Shown: piece by piece, positions 15,534 to 24,500 of the stretch
Numbering within the stretch: position 1 is the first letter of the stretch
How the letters are laid out: every line of letters begins with the position of its first letter
The notes under the pieces: generated by a model
The model's input: the letters and a program-made list of their open reading frames with translations, nothing else
Database searches by the model: none
What the model was told of the DNA's origin: nothing
Made by a program: the position numbers and the translations under genes
Virus record (IMG/VR): IMGVR_UViG_3300030328_002664
Span: 1-42,903 of that record
Length of the DNA stretch: 42,903 nt
From: a virus
Strand: one strand, 5' to 3'

Positions 15534-16730
15534 ATGTCAGAAACAAAAACAAATGAACCTGTTAAGCAGGAAGGTGACTTTAAACTTAAAAAGAAAAGAA
15601 TACCTAAAAAATTAACGGTTCCAGAAGAAACAGTTAAAATTGATTTAGCAGCAATAAAAAAAGCTGATGAACCGATCAAAGTTGATTTAACTAAAACAGA
15701 AAACAAAGATGCCGTTCAAGAACAAAAAACAGAGGAGAGCGTGTTACGCGAAGAAGGATCCGAGGTGGGATTGCAAGAAGTGGGACAAGCACACGAAGGG
15801 ACCACTGAAAATGTTATTGAAGAAATACCAGTAACAGAAGAAGATAAGAAAAAAGAGATAGAACAAAAGGTTGAAGAAACTAAACCAGTGGAACAACCTG
15901 TTAAGCAATTACCTGAAAATGTTGAAAAGCTAGTTTCGTTTATGGAAGAAACTGGAGGAACGGTAGAAGATTATGTAAGATTAAACGCTGATTACGAAAC
16001 TATAGACAATGAAGCGTTATTACGAGAATATTATAAAAATACTCGTCCACATTTAACTTACGATGAAGTTAACTTTTTATTAGAAGATAATTTCAAAGTA
16101 GATGAAGAAGTAGACGAAGAACGCGAGATTAAAAAGAAAAATCTTGCGTATAAAGAAGAAGTTGGAAAAGCTAAAAGCTATTTAAATGATTTGAAAAGCA
16201 AATACTATGATGAAATCAAGTTGAGATCTAATGTAAATGCAGACCAAGAAAAAGCTATAAATTTTTTCAACCGATACAACGAAGATCAGAAAACACTATC
16301 TCAACAGAGAGAGGTTTTTCAAAAAGTAACTAAAGATACTTTTACTGATGAATTCAAAGGTTTTGATTTTAAAGTAGGTGATAAAAAATTTAGGTACGGA
16401 GTAAAAAATCCTAACGAAATAGTGGAAAAACAAACAGACATAACTCCTTTTGTCAAGACGTTCTTGGATGAAAAGGGAATGCTAGTGGATCCACAGGGAT
16501 ACCATAAGGCCATGTATGCTGCTAGAAATTCTGATACAATCGCAAAACATTTTTACGAGCAAGGAAAGGCTGATGCTACAAAAGAATTAGTTGCAAAAAC
16601 TAAAAACTTAAGTACTGAACCTAGAAAAGAAGCTTCTGGAGATGTTTTTGTTGGAGGTATAAAAATTAAAGCAATAAGTGGTGCTGATGCTTCAAAACTT
16701 AGAATAAAAAAACGAAAATTTAACAATTAA
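15534..16730 (+). CDS. Putative capsid scaffolding protein
   Basis: 398 residues between portal and capsid genes, the usual place for a scaffold. The first 130 residues are Lys/Glu-rich, probably disordered, with repeated acidic runs (TEEDKKKEIEQKVEET). The middle is a predicted long helix (residues about 190-270) and the C-terminus is basic (SGADASKLRIKKRKFNN), as in scaffolds whose basic helix binds the capsid shell. No sequence family is recognised, so the call depends on position, charge and helicity. Confidence 0.6.
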   Translation: MSETKTNEPVKQEGDFKLKKKRIPKKLTVPEETVKIDLAAIKKADEPIKVDLTKTENKDAVQEQKTEESVLREEGSEVGLQEVGQAHEGTTENVIEEIPVTEEDKKKEIEQKVEETKPVEQPVKQLPENVEKLVSFMEETGGTVEDYVRLNADYETIDNEALLREYYKNTRPHLTYDEVNFLLEDNFKVDEEVDEEREIKKKNLAYKEEVGKAKSYLNDLKSKYYDEIKLRSNVNADQEKAINFFNRYNEDQKTLSQQREVFQKVTKDTFTDEFKGFDFKVGDKKFRYGVKNPNEIVEKQTDITPFVKTFLDEKGMLVDPQGYHKAMYAARNSDTIAKHFYEQGKADATKELVAKTKNLSTEPRKEASGDVFVGGIKIKAISGADASKLRIKKRKFNN

Positions 16731-16741
16731 AACAATTTAAA

Positions 16742-18193
16742 ATGAGTTTAACTCCACAATTTGGGTCTATTGTCCCATCACAAAAACAAGAGTTACTTAA
16801 CAGTAACTATTTACAGTGGACTGATTCAGGTACAGCTGCAACATTCGCAGACTTCGCGCAACAATATTTGCCAGAAGTTTATGAACAAGAAGTTGAAAGA
16901 TATGGTAATAGAACTTTATCTGGATTCTTGAGAATGGTAGGTGCAGAAATGCCTATGACGTCTGATCAGGTCATTTGGTCTGAGCAAAACAGATTACACA
17001 TTGCATATGATGGTGTTACTATCGGAAATGGTGTAGGTGTAAATACTGTTACAATTGCTGTAACTGCTACAGTAAAAAATGTAGTATCTCCTAAGAGTAC
17101 TATAGTTATAATGGATGATGCTGGTAAAGAAATCAAAGCGTTTGTATCTGAGAGTAATACTGCTACAGGTGTATTAGCTGTTCTTCCTTACACAGCTGCT
17201 GATTTACAAGGATTTGCTGCAACTGGTAAGATCTTTGTTTACGGTTCTGACGTACAAAAAGGTCAGTCTGTAACCAATGCTTCAGACACAGCAGGTAATG
17301 TAACTGGCGATAAATATATTAGCGTTGATCCTTCTTTTCAACAATATTCTAACTCACCAATCATTATTAGAAGCAAATACGTTGTATCTGGTTCTGATAC
17401 TGCACAAATCGGTTGGGTAGAAGTTGCTACTGAAGACGGAACAAGTGGATATTTATGGTATCTTAAAGCTGAGTCTGAAACAAGACTTAGATTTGAAGAT
17501 TACCTAGAAATGGCTATGGTTGAAGGTGAATTAGCTGCTGCAGGTTCTGCGGTTGCAGGTTCTACTTTAGTTGGAGGTGGTACTCAAGGTTTATTTGCTG
17601 CTATCGAAGATAGAGGTAACGTAAACGTTGGATTCACTGCTTCTGCTGGTATTGATTCATTTGATGCTATTCTTAAGAATTTAGATACACAAGGTGCAAT
17701 TGAAGAAAACATGCTTTTCTTACAAAGACAAACAGCTCTTGACTTTGATGATATGCTTGCGCAAATCTCAGGTGGTTATGCTGGTGGTACTGCATTTGGT
17801 TTATTTGAAAACTCTGAGGAAATGGCATTAAATTTAGGTTTCTCTGGTTTCAGAAGAGGTTCTTATGACTTCTATAAAACTGACTGGAAATACTTAAATG
17901 ATGCTTCTACAAGAGGTGCTATGGACGGTGTAAGTTCTATTGAAGGTGTATTAATACCTGCTGGAACATCTACTGTTTATGACCAAATTCTTGGTACTAA
18001 CATTAGAAGACCTTTCTTACATGTAAGATATAGAGCTTCTCAAGCTGATGATAGAAGAATGAAATCATGGTTAACAGGTTCTGTTGGCGGTGCTTATACT
18101 TCTACTCTTGATGCTATGGAAGTTAACTTCTTATCAGAAAGATGTCTAGTCACTCAAGCAGCTAACAACTTTGTATTATTCAAAGGTGTGTAG
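16742..18193 (+). CDS. Major capsid protein
   Basis: 483 residues starting MSLTPQFGSIVPSQKQELL. Helical N-arm with FADFAQQYLPEVYEQEVERYGNR, then a long beta-rich central part and a C-terminal region with RPFLHVRYRASQADDRRMKS. Size, position after portal and scaffold, and a more balanced, Ala/Gly/Ser-rich composition fit an HK97-fold capsid subunit. No protease gene lies beside it, and no obvious cleavage signal was identified. A UUCG hairpin follows the stop at once, consistent with an abundant, separately ended or stabilised message. Confidence 0.85.
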   Translation: MSLTPQFGSIVPSQKQELLNSNYLQWTDSGTAATFADFAQQYLPEVYEQEVERYGNRTLSGFLRMVGAEMPMTSDQVIWSEQNRLHIAYDGVTIGNGVGVNTVTIAVTATVKNVVSPKSTIVIMDDAGKEIKAFVSESNTATGVLAVLPYTAADLQGFAATGKIFVYGSDVQKGQSVTNASDTAGNVTGDKYISVDPSFQQYSNSPIIIRSKYVVSGSDTAQIGWVEVATEDGTSGYLWYLKAESETRLRFEDYLEMAMVEGELAAAGSAVAGSTLVGGGTQGLFAAIEDRGNVNVGFTASAGIDSFDAILKNLDTQGAIEENMLFLQRQTALDFDDMLAQISGGYAGGTAFGLFENSEEMALNLGFSGFRRGSYDFYKTDWKYLNDASTRGAMDGVSSIEGVLIPAGTSTVYDQILGTNIRRPFLHVRYRASQADDRRMKSWLTGSVGGAYTSTLDAMEVNFLSERCLVTQAANNFVLFKGV

Positions 18194-18202
18194 TTGATTT
18201 AT

Positions 18203-18234
18203 AAGGTAAGGGCGCTTCGGCGCCCATATACCTT
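18203..18234 (+). terminator. UUCG hairpin after capsid gene
   Basis: GGGCGC-TTCG-GCGCCC forms a perfect 6-bp GC stem with a UUCG tetraloop. An outer AAGGTA / TACCTT stem extends it. No long T-run follows (TTAACTA), so it may be a weak terminator, a processing site or a 3' stabiliser for capsid mRNA. It sits 9 bases after the capsid stop and upstream of the leader of the next gene. Confidence 0.75.
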
Positions 18235-18238
18235 TAAC

Positions 18239-18257
18239 TATTTAATTATATTATATT
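18239..18257 (+). promoter_or_regulatory. 19-base AT leader, copy 2
   Basis: Exact second copy of TATTTAATTATATTATATT, again ending at the ATG. It follows the UUCG hairpin, so it could carry initiation signals for a new message or re-load ribosomes on a processed one. Confidence 0.5.
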
Positions 18258-19031
18258 ATGGCAACAAAAGAAAAAGAGGTTAAAAAACCTCAAGCTCCTA
18301 AATGGGAGATAAAAGATAGAAGATATTTTTTAAATGATAAGAAAGAACCTTTGACTTATACAATACCTTCTAAACATACAAGAAAACACTCATTACTTTA
18401 TTTTGATACAGAATCAGGTAAACAAAGAGAATTAAGATACGCAACTAATCAAGATTCACCGTTTGTAGATGAACAAAAAGGTGAAGCAACATTAGGGCAT
18501 ATAACTTTTAGAGATGGGGTGCTATCAGTTCCTAAAGAAAAACAAAATCTACAGAGACTATTATCACAATACCATCCATTAAGAAGTAAAATTTATAGTG
18601 AATTTGATGCAGTAGAAGAAGCAACTGATGAATTAGAGTTGTTAAGTCTACAAGTTGATGCTCTTAATTTAGCTAGAGAAATAGATATTAATCTAGCTGA
18701 AGCAATATTAAGAGTTGAAATAGGATCAAAAGTAAATGAAATGTCTTCAAAAGAATTAAAAAGAGACTTATTGATTTTTGCAAGAAGTAGACCTATGTTG
18801 TTTATAGAGTTAGCGCGAGATGAGAATGTTCAGCTTAGAAATGTTGCGATTAGAGCAACTGAAGCAGGAATTATAAAACTATCTCAAGATCAAAGATCAT
18901 TTTCATGGGCTTCTAATAATAGAAAACTAATGAATGTTCCTTTTGATGAAAATCCTTATTCAGCAATGGCTGCCTTTTTCAAGACAGATGAAGGGGTAGA
19001 AATTTACAAGTCTATAGATAAAAAACTATAA
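18258..19031 (+). CDS. Conserved-type head gene, function unknown
   Basis: 257 residues starting MATKEKEVKKPQAPKWEI. A beta-rich N-terminal half (RRYFLNDKKEPLTYTIPS, KHSLLYFDTESGKQREL) precedes a helical half with EATDELELLSLQVDALNLAR. The ending includes NVPFDENPYSAMAAFFKTDE. Placed directly after the capsid gene and flanked on both sides by UUCG hairpins. I recognise it only as the kind of protein often found beside capsid genes in environmental phages; a virion or completion role is inferred from position. Confidence 0.6.
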   Translation: MATKEKEVKKPQAPKWEIKDRRYFLNDKKEPLTYTIPSKHTRKHSLLYFDTESGKQRELRYATNQDSPFVDEQKGEATLGHITFRDGVLSVPKEKQNLQRLLSQYHPLRSKIYSEFDAVEEATDELELLSLQVDALNLAREIDINLAEAILRVEIGSKVNEMSSKELKRDLLIFARSRPMLFIELARDENVQLRNVAIRATEAGIIKLSQDQRSFSWASNNRKLMNVPFDENPYSAMAAFFKTDEGVEIYKSIDKKL

Positions 19032-19050
19032 ATACCTGTAATTATAACAA

Positions 19051-19081
19051 TATAGTCAGGGTCTTCGGGCCCTGAACTATA
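19051..19081 (+). terminator. UUCG hairpin downstream of 18258 gene
   Basis: CAGGGTC-TTCG-GGCCCTG is a 7-bp stem (one T-G wobble) with a UUCG loop, extended by an outer TATAGT / ACTATA stem with one bulged A. AATTAAAAG follows rather than a T-run. It is the second UUCG hairpin in 850 bases and separates the 18258 gene from the neck genes. Terminator, attenuator or stabiliser. Confidence 0.72.
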
Positions 19082-19099
19082 TAATTAAAAGAAATATAA

Positions 19100-20017
19100 A
19101 TGGCTATAAACGTAGATAAAGTTTACAAAACAGTCTTATTAATAATAAATAAAGAACAAAGAGGTTATTTAACTCCAGATGAGTTTAATAAAATTGCTAC
19201 TCAAGTTCAATTAGAAATATTTGAAAGCTATTTTGAAACGTTAAATCAACAAATGCGTGTACCACAAAATGAAAGTGAGTACGGTAACAGATATAAAACG
19301 GTTCAAGAAAAACTTGATATATTTAAAGTATTAGGCGACGCTTCTTATGTTGTCGCAACACCTAATTATTTTACCCACCCAAATTCTTCAGGAGTGGCCA
19401 GCGGAACGCAAACTTTCCCCACAGTTAGTACACAAACTGCTTATACATTAACAACAATAACACAAGCTCAAGTAGAAGATAGTAATGTAGTAGTCACTTT
19501 AAATGGTGTTGCTTATACTAATTATAATATTACTGGCGGTGTATTTAATTTAACAGCCGGTGCTATTGCTGCAGGTTCTACTTTATTAATTACGTTATAT
19601 CCACAAGATTTTTATAAACTTGGAACTGTATTTTACAAAGACAATAAAGAGGTTCAATGTGTTCAAAGAAATGAAATAGCTCAAATGAACATGTCTACTA
19701 TCACTAAACCTTCTGAATATTTTCCAGTATATGTTTATGAAAATAATAATATAATAATATATCCACAAACAATAACATCTGACGTTTCAGTAAGTTATGT
19801 AAGAAAACCTGGTGATGTGATATGGAATTTTACATCTACTACTGGTTATTACGTTTGGAATCCTACGACTTCAGTAGACTTTGAACTAGATATATCTGAA
19901 CAAACTACAGTTATTTTAGAAATATTAAAATACGCTGGTATTACAATTAAAGATCCAATGATAGTTCAAGCGGCTTCACAAGAATTAGCTGCTAATGAAA
20001 TAAATGAAAAACAATAA
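19100..20017 (+). CDS. Putative head-tail connector protein 1
   Basis: 305 residues. The helical N-terminus (VYKTVLLIINKEQRGYLTPDEFN and FESYFETLNQQMR) is typical of adaptor proteins that follow capsid genes. Residues about 95-168 form a beta insert (SNVVVTLNGVAYTNYNITGG, then GAIAAGSTLLITLYP) that reads like the small beta-sandwich modules of phage fibres. The C-terminal part returns to a beta then helical pattern (TVILEILKYAGITIKDP). The connector role is inferred from order: capsid, this gene, the 20024 gene, nozzle. Confidence 0.55.
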   Translation: MAINVDKVYKTVLLIINKEQRGYLTPDEFNKIATQVQLEIFESYFETLNQQMRVPQNESEYGNRYKTVQEKLDIFKVLGDASYVVATPNYFTHPNSSGVASGTQTFPTVSTQTAYTLTTITQAQVEDSNVVVTLNGVAYTNYNITGGVFNLTAGAIAAGSTLLITLYPQDFYKLGTVFYKDNKEVQCVQRNEIAQMNMSTITKPSEYFPVYVYENNNIIIYPQTITSDVSVSYVRKPGDVIWNFTSTTGYYVWNPTTSVDFELDISEQTTVILEILKYAGITIKDPMIVQAASQELAANEINEKQ

Positions 20018-20023
20018 TAAGTT

Positions 20024-21298
20024 ATGGCAAGTATAATAAAACCACCTAACAATGGTATGATAAGCGAAACAGCACAACAATACTATGCAGGATCTCAAAA
20101 CTTTAGAGGTGATGCCGGTAATACTGCTGGACAAAAGCTAGAAACAACTTTTGATACTGATTTGTATTTAGGTAATTATAATCCTACTACCGCTGATTAT
20201 GCTTTAAATAATTTTAAAATATACACTAGTGCATTAGGAACACCAGGAACTTGGACAGAATACACAGCTGCTTATACACTAGCAGACAATGTTATTACTA
20301 TAACTGGAAACCCAGGCGCTAATGTTTTTATTGTTGTTCAATTAAAGAGTTTATCTGGGGGTAAATATGGTAACACTCAAGCAGAAAAGGCTTATGGTGA
20401 AGCTGTAGAAGATAACTACGGTAGTTATCAATATATAAAACTAAATGATGTTGTAAACAATTTCTTAGTTGGATATGTAGGAAAAGATAAATTAATTCCA
20501 GATGTTAAAAGAACTGATGTAATTTTCCATGCTAAACGAGCTATGCAAGAGTTTAGTTATGACACATTGAAAAGTATAAAATCTGCAGAGTTAACAATTC
20601 CTTCTAATTTAACATTGATATTACCTCAAGATTATGTAAATTATGTTAGATGTTCATGGATAGATCAATTAGGTGTTAAACATATTATATATCCTACTAA
20701 CAATATAACTATTAGTCCATATTACACACAACTACAAGATGATCAAGGAGTACCTACTCAAGATAATTTTGGTAATGATACAGAAGGTACATCACTAACG
20801 CAAGAGAGATGGCATGACGCAAACACAACTTTAATAAATAATAATCTAACTGATGCTGAGATAACTAATGGCATGGATCCAGATTGGTATGGGTATGGAT
20901 ATGGTTGGGGTCTTGGAACCGGGTACGGCTGGGGTCAAAGATATGGTTTAGAACCTTCCGCTTCTCAAATGAATGGTTGGTTTAATATAAATGAAAGAGA
21001 AAATAAATTATCTTTTTCTAGTAATTTAGCAGGAAATCTAATGGTTTTTGAATATGTTTCAGATGGATTAGCTTATGATTTAGACAGTAAAGTTCCTAAA
21101 CTTGCTGAAGACGCTATGTATTCTTATATAATCTACTCTATTATAGCTAGTAGAATTAATCAACCTGAATATGTTGTTTTAAGACTTAAAAAAGAAAAAG
21201 CAGCTAAATTAAGAAATGCTAAAATTAGATTATCTAATATCAAGTTAGATGAGATAGTACAAGTTATGCGTAACAAATCTAAGTGGATTAAAAATTAA
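20024..21298 (+). CDS. Putative head-tail connector protein 2
   Basis: 424 residues starting MASIIKPPNNGMISETAQQ. Residues about 45-110 form a beta module (FKIYTSALGTPGTWTEY, NVITITGNPGANVFIVVQL) similar in layout to the insert in the preceding protein. A helical-beta core follows (VKRTDVIFHAKRAMQEFSYD), then an unusual Tyr/Gly/Trp loop near residues 287-305 (WYGYGYGWGLGTGYGWGQ) and a helical C-terminus (LAEDAMYSYIIYSIIASR). The core pattern resembles gp11-like tail tubular or adaptor proteins, but the identity is not firm. Confidence 0.5.
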   Translation: MASIIKPPNNGMISETAQQYYAGSQNFRGDAGNTAGQKLETTFDTDLYLGNYNPTTADYALNNFKIYTSALGTPGTWTEYTAAYTLADNVITITGNPGANVFIVVQLKSLSGGKYGNTQAEKAYGEAVEDNYGSYQYIKLNDVVNNFLVGYVGKDKLIPDVKRTDVIFHAKRAMQEFSYDTLKSIKSAELTIPSNLTLILPQDYVNYVRCSWIDQLGVKHIIYPTNNITISPYYTQLQDDQGVPTQDNFGNDTEGTSLTQERWHDANTTLINNNLTDAEITNGMDPDWYGYGYGWGLGTGYGWGQRYGLEPSASQMNGWFNINERENKLSFSSNLAGNLMVFEYVSDGLAYDLDSKVPKLAEDAMYSYIIYSIIASRINQPEYVVLRLKKEKAAKLRNAKIRLSNIKLDEIVQVMRNKSKWIKN

Positions 21299-21300
21299 GT

Positions 21301-21552
21301 ATGGGACATCCTAAAGAAGAAAGTCATAAACATAAAAATCTAGGAATTTTCTGGAAAAGAACACCAGAGTCTTTTGCACATAGGATAAAACTAGTAGAAG
21401 CAGAGACAGATGGACCACCTGAAATTGGTAGTAAAAATTACGCAAAAATAGAAAAATTGAAAACAAGATTTGCTAATTTTAAAAATACTAGAGCAAGAAA
21501 AGGAAAACCGATACATGACAGTAGTTCTAATAAATTACCAGGAGAAATATAA
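21301..21552 (+). CDS. Small basic protein with FWKR motif
   Basis: 83 residues starting MGHPKEESHKHKNLGIFWKR. Its centre (FWKRTPESFAHRI) and tail (KLKTRFANFKNTRARKG) resemble the C-terminal segment of the 191-residue protein at 2291-2866, suggesting a short shared module. Highly charged, no membrane segment. It starts 2 bases after the connector stop and ends just before the nozzle gene. Function unknown. Confidence 0.55.
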   Translation: MGHPKEESHKHKNLGIFWKRTPESFAHRIKLVEAETDGPPEIGSKNYAKIEKLKTRFANFKNTRARKGKPIHDSSSNKLPGEI

Positions 21553-21557
21553 TAAAA

Positions 21558-24500
21558 ATGGCAGAAAATAAAAATAGCTTTATCAAGTCTAAGATGAATA
21601 AAGACTTAGACGATAGACTAGTACCAAATAATGAATACAGAGACGCTCAAAACATAGCGGTATCTAGATCTGAAGACCAAGATGTTGGTGCGCTAGAAGC
21701 TGTTTTAGGTAATGAAAAAGTTATAGATAGCTCAGATGGTACTCAATGTATTGGAACATATATTGATGACGCTAGTGGGTACATATATTACTTCATGACA
21801 GATAACACTGAATCTGCCACTCTTTTATCTACTTCTACTAAAAAATGTAAAATATTAAGATGGCAACCAAGTTCAAATACTTCTACGGCTCAAACTTTAG
21901 TATCAGGTGTTTTCTTAAACTTTTCAACAACTAGTAGAGTTACTGGGATTAACTTATTAGAGAACCTATTATTTTGGACTGATAATAGAAATCAACCTAG
22001 AGTTATAAATGTAGTAACAGCGTCTTTAAACAGTTCTTATTATGATAGTGAGACTAGTGTAACAGTATGTAAGTTTGCTCCTTATTTAGCGCCTGATCTA
22101 ATAGATCTTAGAAGTATTAGTGATTTAAAACCTAGTACAATGTCTGATGCTGAAAATTTACCTGTTATAACTATAGGTTCATATACATGGGCTACAGATA
22201 ACCTAGATGTAACTAGATATAGAAATGGTGATTTAATACCACAGGCTGAATCTTATACAGATTGGGTTGCATATGATAGTTCTTCAACAGGTTGCTGGTG
22301 TTATTATGAAAATCAATTAAGTAATGGTGTTGTTTATCAAAAGTTATATAATAGACATGCTGTAACAGATTCTAGAAATTTAGCTCCTTATGGTTATACA
22401 TTGGCTACAGAAGCTATGTTTACTAATCTTAAAACAGAAACAGCAACAGGAACTCCAGGTAATATAAAGTCTACAGATTTATGGTCAACCACGTCTAGTG
22501 CTTCTAATAATACTAAAGGTTTTGATGGTACTCCTTCAGGTCAGAGAAAAGCTACTGCGGCTAATAATGATTTTGATAATTTAACAACTGAGGCTAGATA
22601 TTGGATAGCTGATGCTAATAAGTATTTTCTAATTGAGGATAATGCTAACGCACCAACTATTGTTACTAATTCAGGCACAAAACAAGGTTACGCTGTAAGA
22701 GTAACTCAAAACGCTGGATTTAAAGGATGGCAAGGTGACCCAGAATTTATAAAAGATAAATTTGTTAGATTTAGTTATAGATTTAAATTTGCAGATGGAG
22801 AGTATTCAATCATTGCTCCTTTCACACAAGAGTGTTTTATACCACAACAAGAAGGTTGGTTTTTAAATGATGATGAAGATGATGCAATGAGATCAACTAT
22901 TATTAAATTTATGCAAAATAGTATTAATAATATTGTTTTAAATATACAACTACCTTCATTAGATATTGTAAGTGATTATCAAGTTAGTGATATAGATATT
23001 ATATATAAAGAATCAGATTCTCTTGCTTATAAAATACTACAAAGTATAGAGGTAACTCCTCAATTTATAACCAATCTAAATAAAACTAATATATATCAGT
23101 ACACATATCAGTCAACTATTCCTTTTAAAACCTTACCTACAGACGAAACTACTAGAGTATATGATAAAGTTCCAGTAAGAGCTTTAACTCAAGAAATTGC
23201 AGGTAATAGAGTAATGTATGGTAATTTTATACAAGGATATAACGCTCCTTTAGGATTAGATTACGCTGTTGCATCTGGAGATAGAACAGCCCAAAACGCT
23301 GAAGAATATCCTCAACATTCAGTTAAACAAAACCGAAATTATCAAGTTGGTATAATATTAGCTGATAAATGGGGTAGACAAACAGATGTAATATTATCTT
23401 CAAAAGATAATGTATTAGTTGCTGGTGGTGAACCAGTTGAAGGATCTAATTATTTTACAACTTATAGATATGCTGAAAACGCTGAATTAACAAAAGCTTG
23501 GACAGGTGAAAACTTAAATATAACATTTGACAGTGTAATAAATGTAAATGGTGATAGCAGTGCTTTATACGCACAACCAAGTATGTATACAATTGGTAGT
23601 TCATCAGCTCCAACATATGCTTCTCCATGGGCTGGGTTTTTAAATTATAGCGTGCAAGAACAGAATACTGTAGCAGGTCAAGTTTGTTATGCTTGGACAA
23701 ATATGCTAGTAGGTACTGTTGCTTCAGGTAATACTTTAAAACTTTATACTAATGATGGAACTGGATGGGTAGAAGTCACTTTACCATTTACAGCATCTAC
23801 CAATGGTAGCGGTCAATTACAAACTTGTTTTAATAGCGGTGCTAGTTTGTCTGTTAGTGGTTTAAAAATTAAATTAGAATATTTATTTGAAGGAACTACT
23901 AATGAAGCGGGTAAATACAGGTATCAATTAGATTATTTAAAATTAGATGCTGATACTACCGCTAGTATAGCTAATACAACAGCTTTATTTGGAGTAGGTA
24001 GAAGTTTAAGAGGTAAATATGTAGATTATACAGAGGTAAAAACATTTGCACAAGTTGGAACAACTGATGTTTTTAATATATATACTGATGATGAAATTTC
24101 AGACAATTATATGTTTCAAGGAGACACTGATCCCGCTAGTAATCCAACTACTAGAACAGAACCAAAAACAGATAAACAAGTAAGTAATTTTACTTATAAT
24201 ATAAATGTAAACGGTTTCTATTCATATAGAGTAGTAGTAAAACAACAGCAACAAGAATTTTATAATGTTTATTTACCTGGAATTGTAAGCGGTTATCCAA
24301 TACAAGGTAATACTACTGAAATAGGTAGTACGGCTTTTTGTGTTTTAGTACATGATAACATAAATAAAGTACCTAGACAATTAACAGAAATTAGTAATCA
24401 AGACGTACAATTTAACAGTGATCTCACTTGGTTTGGTAGAGTAACTAATAACACAGCTACGGCGGCTGGAAATAATGCGCAGTTTTTTCCAAATACCACT

